Below, piece by piece: positions 40,005 through 45,787 of a stretch of DNA of 45,787 nt (positions within the stretch are counted from its first letter, which is position 1; each line of letters begins with the position of its first letter). The position numbers and the translations under genes were made by a program. The stretch lies in the NCBI GenBank assembly GCA_028713675.1, contig JAQTNV010000027.1:1-45787 (forward strand), in the 5' to 3' direction. The notes under the pieces are model-generated. The model ran no database searches. It worked only from the letters and a program-made list of their open reading frames with translations, and had not been told where the DNA came from. Source of the DNA: a bacterium (lineage in GTDB: Bacteria > Desulfobacterota > JAPLJL01).

Positions 40005-40118
40005 GTGTTTCTCCTTTCCAGGGTTGAGTTATCTTGCTTGTTTTCGTGTGCAATTCTTTTTTCCTGAGAACATCGCCGTCTTAATCGTTCTTTCCTTTCC
40101 TTCCCCAGAGGTCATGTT

Positions 40119-42212
40119 TTACGGGGCGGGTTGGGTAACGGTAGACGCATCAAGCGTGACCGCGGTCTGGGCAAGCAGCCTGCCGTTCACGGATGCGCCG
40201 GTCGCCAGGGTAATCTCGGTTTGAGAAAGCACGACGCCCTCCAGGTGCGCGGTCGTATCCAGCGCGACCGCCCCGTAAGCCTGCCAGAAAATGTTCTTGG
40301 CCAGGGCTCCGCCGGACAGGATTACTTTGGTCGCAGACGCCTGGGTGATCCCGCCCGCGATCTGGAAGATCCAGACATCGGTGGGGCTGCCTTTAATGGT
40401 CACATCCGATGAGATCAAAACTCCGGTGCCCCACTTGTAGAGGCCGGGGACGAGCGTCAGGCCGCTGATATTTCCTGCGCCCAGTTCGGTGAAATCCGGG
40501 GTCGGCCTTCCGGCGGCGTCGGTGAATGCGGTTTCCATATTGCTGATGGCCGTGGTCATGTTATCCGGAGTCGGCACTGCATAGTCGGCCGCGAACACCT
40601 GTCCGGTCACCTGCGTGGATTTCGAAAATACATTGCTGGAATCGGCGATCAGTGAGAATCCGGTTATGCCGGTGGAATCGATCGGGCTGACGCCAATGTT
40701 TCCGGTAATCGCGGAGGTTGGGATGGTGTCAATGCCTGACTTTGACAGGATCACGAAGTTTCCGGCCTGGCCGAGGAGTACCGGGGCCGGCCCCAGATGC
40801 GTGCTCGTACCGGTTGTGAAGCTCCAGACATAGGCACTGGCCAGCGCATTGCCGGCCAGGTCCTTGGCCCCGGTGGCAATCGTGGCGGTATATAAGGTGC
40901 CGGCCGCGAGATTGCCTGCTGGGCTGAAGGTTGCAATGGTGCCGGCGTATGTCACCGTGCCGCTGACCGGCGTGGTCCCTTGCTTAACCGTAAGGGCGGC
41001 TGTGAGGGTCAACGGATCCATCGCCTCGCTGAAGGTGGCGGCGATTTTCGTGTTGATCGGCACATCCGGGGCCAGGTTCGCGGGGTCTACGATCGCAACT
41101 GTGGGCGGGGTGGTGTCCGGGGTCGTACCGGTCGTGAAACTCCAGACGTAGGCACTGGCCAGCGCATTGCCGGCCAGGTCCTTGGCCCCGGTGGAAATCG
41201 TAGCGGTATATAAGGTGCCGGCCGCGAGATTGCCGGCCGGCGTGAAGGTCGCAATGGTTCCGGCGTATGTCACCGTGCCGCTGACCGGCGTGGTCCCCTG
41301 CTTGATGGTAAAGGTTGCCGAAGTGAGGGTCAGCGGGTCCATCGCCTCAGTGAAGGTGGCGGCGATTTTCTTGTTGATCGGCACATTCGTAGCCAGGTTC
41401 ACTGGGGCTACGATCACAACCGTGGGCAGGGTGGTGTCCGGGATGGTGCCGGTCGTGAAACTCCAGACGTAGGCACTGGCCAGCGCATTGCCGGCCAGGT
41501 CCTTGGCCCCGGTGGAAATCGTAGCGGTATATACGGTGCTGGCCGCGAGATTGGCTGCCGGAGTGAAGGTCGCCGCGGTGCCGGCGTAGGTTATCGTGCC
41601 GGGGACAAGCGTGGTCCCTTGCTTAACCGTAAAGGCAGCCGTGAAGGTCAGCGGATCTATCGCCTCGTTGAAGGTGGCCACGATTTTACTGTTGATCTGC
41701 ACATTCGTAGCCAGATCCGCGGGGGTTACGATTACAACCGTGGGCGGGGTAGTGTCCGGGGTCGTACCGGTCGTAAAACTCCAGACGTAGGCACTGGCCA
41801 GCGCATTGCCCGCCAGGTCTGTGGCCCCGATGGAAATGGTGGCGGTATATACGGTGCTGGCCGCGAGATCGCTGGCCGGCGTAAAGGTCGCCGCGGTGCC
41901 GGCGTAGGTTACCGCGCCGCTGACCGGCGTAGTCCCCTGCGTAATGGTAAAGGTAGTCGTAGAGAGGGTCAGCGGGTCCATCTCCTCGCTGAAGAGGGCG
42001 GCGATTTTCCTGTTGATCGGCACATCCGTGGCCAGATCCGCGGGGTTTACGAAAGTAACCATGGGTGCGGTAGTGTCCGAGGCCGTGTTGCTTTTATCGT
42101 TCCCGCATCCGGAGCCCATCAGGCCGATGGAGAGCAGCAGTACGGCCGTGGCGAACACCGGACCCCCGGCCGTCCATACGTGTTTCCTTAAACTTTTCAT
42201 TAGATTCCTCAT
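40119..42212 (-). CDS. Surface lipoprotein: four SbsA-like Ig modules plus DUF3494 ice-binding-like domain
   Basis: About 697 residues from ATG 42212, chosen because aaaaggag precedes it (in-frame ATGs at 42251 and 42200 exist). Signal peptide VFATAVLLLSIGLMGSGC ends in a lipobox Cys. Four Ig-like modules of about 105 residues follow (each DTTxPxV...PADLATDVPIN...F-T-E-A-M-DPLTL...WSFTTG), then a C-terminal DUF3494 domain: LGQAGNFVILSKSGIDTIPT, SAITGNIGVSP, GLTLVPGLYKWGTGV, DVWIFQIAGGITQ and ALAKNIFWQAYGAV. DUF3494 includes ice-binding proteins and adhesin-like surface proteins; ice activity is not proven here. A paralogue lies upstream. Confidence 0.88.
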   Translation of the reverse strand: MRNLMKSLRKHVWTAGGPVFATAVLLLSIGLMGSGCGNDKSNTASDTTAPMVTFVNPADLATDVPINRKIAALFSEEMDPLTLSTTTFTITQGTTPVSGAVTYAGTAATFTPASDLAASTVYTATISIGATDLAGNALASAYVWSFTTGTTPDTTPPTVVIVTPADLATNVQINSKIVATFNEAIDPLTFTAAFTVKQGTTLVPGTITYAGTAATFTPAANLAASTVYTATISTGAKDLAGNALASAYVWSFTTGTIPDTTLPTVVIVAPVNLATNVPINKKIAATFTEAMDPLTLTSATFTIKQGTTPVSGTVTYAGTIATFTPAGNLAAGTLYTATISTGAKDLAGNALASAYVWSFTTGTTPDTTPPTVAIVDPANLAPDVPINTKIAATFSEAMDPLTLTAALTVKQGTTPVSGTVTYAGTIATFSPAGNLAAGTLYTATIATGAKDLAGNALASAYVWSFTTGTSTHLGPAPVLLGQAGNFVILSKSGIDTIPTSAITGNIGVSPIDSTGITGFSLIADSSNVFSKSTQVTGQVFAADYAVPTPDNMTTAISNMETAFTDAAGRPTPDFTELGAGNISGLTLVPGLYKWGTGVLISSDVTIKGSPTDVWIFQIAGGITQASATKVILSGGALAKNIFWQAYGAVALDTTAHLEGVVLSQTEITLATGASVNGRLLAQTAVTLDASTVTQPAP
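40800..42090. repeat. Four tandem ~315-bp Ig-module repeats
   Basis: Recurring DNA blocks such as cactggccagcgcattgcc and gtgaaactccagacgtaggc at about 315-base spacing. They encode the four SbsA-like modules of the lipoprotein. Confidence 0.85.
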
Positions 42213-42251
42213 TAGATTTCTCCTTTTCCTGTTTAGATGTTTGCGATTCAT

Positions 42252-42564
42252 TTTCGATGACGATCTCGAATCCGATCTTGGAGATGGTTTTCGTTGGTTC
42301 CTCCTTCTGAGTATTACTAGTGCAATCGTCGTGCCGCATTCGCGCCTTTGGGTAAGTGGCTGAATTCCCTCCCTTTGGGGGAAAAACTGGGTGAACCGGG
42401 CACCCCCAAACCATCATCAATATGATCCAACGTCAATCAAAACGATGGGATTGCCATTTGGCAGACCACCGATGAATCCGGTGTCGGCTGGGACGCAAGA
42501 CCTATGCCGAAACCCCCGTTAATGCAAAGCAAAAAGAGGTGAGGTCAGCAGGTTGTTTATAGCT
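42252..42564. other. 313-base gap between the DUF3494 lipoprotein and the small gene
   Basis: Contains a minus-strand gaaggagga at about 42296-42305 with no start codon behind it, a G/C-tract pair around 42370-42412, and a plus-strand stretch (42455-42545) with GGCAGACC and GGGACGCAAGACC that weakly recalls the c-di-GMP-I (GEMM) riboswitch core. No convincing gene. Confidence 0.35.
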
Positions 42565-42783
42565 TCAGCGCCGCGGAGCCTGCAGTTCGACGGCCTTGCC
42601 GGACCATGCCGTCTGCGGCAGCTGGATGGCGGAGGCCCTTCCCGCATGTCGCATGATTTCATCGATGGCCTGTGCTGCGAGCCACGACACCTCCCGTGGA
42701 TCAACGCTGTAGCGCGCGGCTTCATCGTATACGGCCACCACCAGATCGCCCAGTGATACAGTTGAATGTCTGTCAGTTCTCAT
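42565..42783 (-). CDS. Small soluble hypothetical protein (72 aa)
   Basis: Starts at ATG 42783, supported by cgggagaaaac just upstream; a frame-extending ATG at 42807 lacks such a site. The product reads MRTDRHSTVSLGDLVVAVYD, then EAARYSVDPREVSWLAAQAI and DEIMRHAGRASAI, helical and without signal peptide. It resembles short uncharacterised proteins seen beside stress or envelope genes, but I cannot name a family. It sits between the two DUF3494 genes on the same strand and could be a small regulator. Confidence 0.6.
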   Translation of the reverse strand: MRTDRHSTVSLGDLVVAVYDEAARYSVDPREVSWLAAQAIDEIMRHAGRASAIQLPQTAWSGKAVELQAPRR

Positions 42784-42924
42784 ATGTTTTCTCCCGGTAA
42801 AGAACACCGTATGTTTTTATCCTGTCTTGGATACATGTTTTATAAAATCCTTCTTTGGTCAGGTCTGAGTTTTACGTGTCGCAAGCGCGTCCGCGTCATC
42901 GCGTCAGGACCCTAATTCCCTTCC

Positions 42925-45787
42925 TCATGGGGAGGGAATGGTAATGATGTTTTGATCCAGGGCCACGGTTCCGGTAAATGCCAACGCCCTGCCGTTCAGC
43001 GTCGCGCCGGTCTGCATTGTGATTGAGGCATCGGCCATGATGGTCCCGGAGAAGTTAACGGTCGTTCCGAGGGTCGCCTGGGTTCCGACCTGCCAGAAGA
43101 TGTTCTTGGCCAAGGCACCGCCGGCCAGGGTAACAATGACACCATTGCTGATGATGAGATCGGTCGCGATCTGGAATATCCAGACATCGTTGGCGCTGCC
43201 CGTAAGCGTGAACCCGGTCGTCGCGATCGCCCCGCCCGTGAATTTATAGAGGCCCGGGACGAGATTCAGCCCGGCAAGATTTCCGGATCCGGGATTCAGA
43301 AAAGTGCCGGTGGGTATGGGGGTTCTTCCCTTGGCATCGTTATACGCTATGGTCAGGTCGCCTTTGGCTTCCGTTAACATGGCCGGAGTGGGATCAGCCA
43401 TGTTGGCTGCGTAAATACGTCCGGGCGCAGTCACTTGGGGCGAGGTCGCATATCCGGTCGAATCCGTTTGTGAAAATCCGGTTATGAAAGACTCAGCGGC
43501 CGGGCTGGTCCCCACATCCCCGGTAATCGCGGACGCGGGGACGGTGGTGACCGCGTAGCCGGCCAGAACCGCAAAACGGGAGGCCTGTCCGAGGACTACC
43601 GGATTAAGGGCTATTGTTTCTGCGCCGGTGGTAAAGCTCCAGACGTAGTTGCCGGCCAGCGCATTGCCCGCGAGGTCCTTGGCCCCGGTGGCAATCGTGG
43701 CGGTGTATACGGTGCCGGCCGTGAGATTGCCGGCCGGCGTGAAGGTCGCCACGGTACCGGCGTAGGTCACCGCGCCGCTGACCGGCGTGGTCCCTTGCTT
43801 AACGGTAAAGGTTGCCGTAGTGAGGGTCAGCGGGTCCATCGTCTCGCTGAAGGTGGCGGCGATTTTCTTGTTGATCGGCACATTCGTGGCCAGGTTCGCG
43901 GGGTCGACGATCGCAACCGTGGGCGGGATGGTGTCCGGGATCGTACCGGTCGTGAAGCTCCAAACGTAGGCACTGGCCAGCGCATTGCCCGCCAGGTCCG
44001 TAACCCCGGTCTCAAGCGTGACCGTATAGAGGGTGTTGGGGTCGAGATTGCCGGTCGGATCGCAGATCACGGTGACGCCAATCTGGGTCAGAGCGCCTGC
44101 AATCGACTCCGTCGAGCCTTGCCGCGTGAAGCTTGCGTAACGGAACGTCATGGGGTCCATCACTTCACTGAAAGTGGCGGATACGTTCGTATTCAAGGCC
44201 ACATTGGCGGCGTTATTCCCAGGGATTGTGGAGATGACCGTGGGCGGAGTGGTGTCCGGCACCGGCCCCGTCGTAAACGTCCAGCTGTGGTCGGCCGCCA
44301 AGGGATTACCGCACTGGTCCTTGATCGTATTGCTGATCCAGGCCGTGTATTCGGTATTGGGGTCGAGACGGATGGTCGGGGTGAAGAGCGCGGTGACGCC
44401 GACGTAGGTCACGGCGCCTGCGACAGGCGTCGTCCCTTTACGCAAAGTGAAGGTGGCCGTGGAGATCGTCCGGAAGTCCATCGCCTCGCTGAAGATGGCG
44501 GTAATGGACGCGTTAAGCGCCACTGCCGCCGCGCCATTCGGAGGGGTGGTGAAGCTCAATAGGGGCGGGGTGGTGTCCGTGGTCTGGCCGGTGGTGAAGC
44601 TCCAGACGTAATTTGCCGCCATGATATTGCCCGCCAGGTCCTTGACTCCGGTGGTAATCGTGGCTGTATACAGGGTGTTGAGAGTGAGACTGCTGGTCGG
44701 GGTGAAGAACGCGGTGACGCCAACATACGTCACCGTGCCAGGGACCAGCAGCATTCCGTTAAGCCTCAGAATGAAGGTAGCCGTGGAAATAGTCAGCGGG
44801 TTCATCGCCTCGCTGAAGGTGGCGGCGATGGGCGCGTTGAGCACCACCGCTCCCACACCAACTGCAGGGATGGTGGAATTCACCTGGGGCGGGGTGGTAT
44901 CCGGGGTCGGGCCGGTGGTGAAGCTCCAGACGTAATTTGCCGCCATGACATTGCCGGCCAGGTCTTTGACCATATTGTTGAACCTGGCCGTGTACAGGGT
45001 GTTTGGGGCGAGAGGGACGGTCGGGATGAAGAGCGCGGTGACGCCGACGTAGGTCACGGCGCCGGGGACGGGCGTTGTCCCGTTAAGCAACGAGAAGGTG
45101 GTGGTGGAGATCGTCAGCGGGTTCATCGCCTCGCTGAAGATGGCGGCGATGTGCGCGTTGAGCGCCACGGCCGTCGCGCCATTCAGGGGGGTGGTGGAAC
45201 TCACCTGGGGCGGGGTGGTGTCCGGGGTCGGGCCGGTGGTGAAGGTCCAGACGTAATTTGCCGCCATGACATTGCCGGCCAGGTCTTTGACCATATTGTT
45301 GAACCTGGCCGTATACAGGGTGTTTGGGGCGAGAGGGACGGTCGGGATGAAGAGCGCGGTGACGCCGACGTAGGTCACGGCGCCGGGAACGGGCGTTGTC
45401 CCGTTAAGCAACGAGAAGGTGGTGGTGGAGATCGTCAGCGGGTTCATCTCCTCGCTGAAGGTGGCGGTGATGGGCGCGTTGAGCGCCACTTCCGCCGCGC
45501 CATTCAGAGGGGTGGTGGAACTTACCTCCGGTGGGGTGGTGTCCGGGATCTCGCCGGTGGTGAAGCTCCAGCTATAATCATTGGCCAGCGCATTGTCTGC
45601 CAGGTCCTTGGCCCCGGCGGTAATCGTGGCCGTATATATGGTGTTGGGGGCAAGAGGGATGGTCGGGATGAAGAGCGCGGTGACGCCGACGTAGGTCACG
45701 GCGCCGGGAACGGGCGTTGTCCCGTTAAGCAACGAGAAGGTGGTGGTGGAGATCGTCAGCGGGTTCATCTCCTCGCTGAAGGTGGCG
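42925..45787 (-). CDS. Large Ig-module surface protein with DUF3494 ice-binding-like domain (partial)
   Basis: The frame is open to the right edge of the window, so the start and signal peptide are missing. About 954 residues are present: seven SbsA-like Ig modules (the first incomplete), then a DUF3494 domain from about 43610 to the stop (LGQASRFAVLAGYAVTTVPA, SAITGDVGTSP, GLNLVPGLYKFTGGA, DVWIFQIATDL, ALAKNIFWQVG). Modules 1-3 are nearly identical (TISTTTFSLLNGTTPVPGAV). Module 6 is divergent (MDPMTFRYASFTRQGS), and module 7 matches the modules of the neighbouring lipoprotein more than its own siblings. It would be exported, acting as adhesin, ice-binding or surface-layer-like protein. Confidence 0.88.
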   Translation of the reverse strand, partial: ATFSEEMNPLTISTTTFSLLNGTTPVPGAVTYVGVTALFIPTIPLAPNTIYTATITAGAKDLADNALANDYSWSFTTGEIPDTTPPEVSSTTPLNGAAEVALNAPITATFSEEMNPLTISTTTFSLLNGTTPVPGAVTYVGVTALFIPTVPLAPNTLYTARFNNMVKDLAGNVMAANYVWTFTTGPTPDTTPPQVSSTTPLNGATAVALNAHIAAIFSEAMNPLTISTTTFSLLNGTTPVPGAVTYVGVTALFIPTVPLAPNTLYTARFNNMVKDLAGNVMAANYVWSFTTGPTPDTTPPQVNSTIPAVGVGAVVLNAPIAATFSEAMNPLTISTATFILRLNGMLLVPGTVTYVGVTAFFTPTSSLTLNTLYTATITTGVKDLAGNIMAANYVWSFTTGQTTDTTPPLLSFTTPPNGAAAVALNASITAIFSEAMDFRTISTATFTLRKGTTPVAGAVTYVGVTALFTPTIRLDPNTEYTAWISNTIKDQCGNPLAADHSWTFTTGPVPDTTPPTVISTIPGNNAANVALNTNVSATFSEVMDPMTFRYASFTRQGSTESIAGALTQIGVTVICDPTGNLDPNTLYTVTLETGVTDLAGNALASAYVWSFTTGTIPDTIPPTVAIVDPANLATNVPINKKIAATFSETMDPLTLTTATFTVKQGTTPVSGAVTYAGTVATFTPAGNLTAGTVYTATIATGAKDLAGNALAGNYVWSFTTGAETIALNPVVLGQASRFAVLAGYAVTTVPASAITGDVGTSPAAESFITGFSQTDSTGYATSPQVTAPGRIYAANMADPTPAMLTEAKGDLTIAYNDAKGRTPIPTGTFLNPGSGNLAGLNLVPGLYKFTGGAIATTGFTLTGSANDVWIFQIATDLIISNGVIVTLAGGALAKNIFWQVGTQATLGTTVNFSGTIMADASITMQTGATLNGRALAFTGTVALDQNIITIPSP
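43620..45787. repeat. Seven tandem ~310-bp Ig-module repeats
   Basis: Blocks such as gcgccgggaacgggcgttgt and gtccgggatctcgccggtg-like joins recur at about 300-315 bases. The rightmost three copies are almost identical over whole units. Confidence 0.85.

Noticed and set aside
42094-42420. Minus-strand ORF behind the gaaggagga at about 42300
   Set aside because: No start codon at a usable distance from the ribosome site, and the frame overlaps the lipoprotein gene out of frame.
43795-44562. 255-codon plus-strand ORF over the Ig repeats
   Set aside because: Antisense of repetitive DNA; its apparent repeats mirror the Ig modules.
43620-45787. Regularly spaced repeats as a possible CRISPR array
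   Set aside because: The period is about 300 bp and in frame; the repeats encode Ig-like protein modules.

Overview
The window comes from a Gram-negative bacterium. It encodes a TonB-dependent receptor, several outer-membrane beta-barrels, many lipobox or signal-peptide proteins and a periplasmic HtrA protease. Moderately high GC, a two-component cluster with HD-GYP and PAS kinases, MYXO-CTERM-like tails and very many hairpin-type intergenic repeats suggest a deltaproteobacterial lineage (Desulfobacterota or Myxococcota). That placement is inference; no rRNA or other marker gene is present. No tRNA, rRNA, CRISPR array or classical transposase was seen.

Layout. 1-5.1 kb: the end of a TonB receptor, a small multidrug resistance (SMR) transporter, two hypothetical proteins, and an AT-rich probable lipoprotein gene bracketed by 16-bp direct repeats. 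5.2-10.3 kb (minus strand): a GNAT acetyltransferase, a GIY-YIG nuclease packed inside a hairpin-repeat element, a polysaccharide deacetylase, a lipoprotein molybdopterin oxidoreductase, and an LCIB-type carbonic-anhydrase-like protein in operon with a short-chain dehydrogenase (SDR) epimerase. 10.5-13.9 kb: a permease/GDT1 pair, a MaoC hydratase and an NAD-binding protein. 14.1-18.7 kb: an envelope operon-like run of HtrA with four PDZ domains, a protease-fold protein without the catalytic triad, a small barrel protein and a HEAT-like secreted protein. 18.9-21.3 kb: a cassette (small lipoprotein, HicB-like, FmdB, ArsR) bracketed by ~150-bp inverted repeats. 21.4-26.1 kb: an AttH/CrtC-like lipoprotein coupled to a QueG-like ferredoxin-type protein, a tiny Cys/Gly-tailed membrane protein, a hotdog thioesterase, WrbA and a PAS-(degenerate) GGDEF protein.

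26.2-45.8 kb, all minus strand, looks like a stress and signalling region. It starts with a four-gene envelope operon: an AI-2E family transporter, a POTRA-barrel protein, a hydrolase-like protein fused to an outer-membrane barrel, and YihY/BrkB. Next is a signalling block: HD-GYP response regulator, response regulator, hybrid kinase, two duplicated Rcp1-type regulators and a triple-PAS kinase. Last are a small barrel, an lmo0937-type membrane peptide, CsbD, and two large surface proteins made of Ig-like modules capped by DUF3494 (ice-binding-like) domains; the second runs off the window.

The most unusual signals are: (i) a GIY-YIG gene that exactly fills the space between two outward GTCATTCCGG hairpins, with a gene-less version of the same hairpin pair at 16.4 kb; (ii) the AI-2E/POTRA-barrel/hydrolase-barrel/YihY operon, whose hydrolase-barrel protein carries a second signal-peptide-like segment in its middle; (iii) dense families of short intergenic repeats, including REPIN-like 94-bp elements and the inverted-repeat-bounded cassette.
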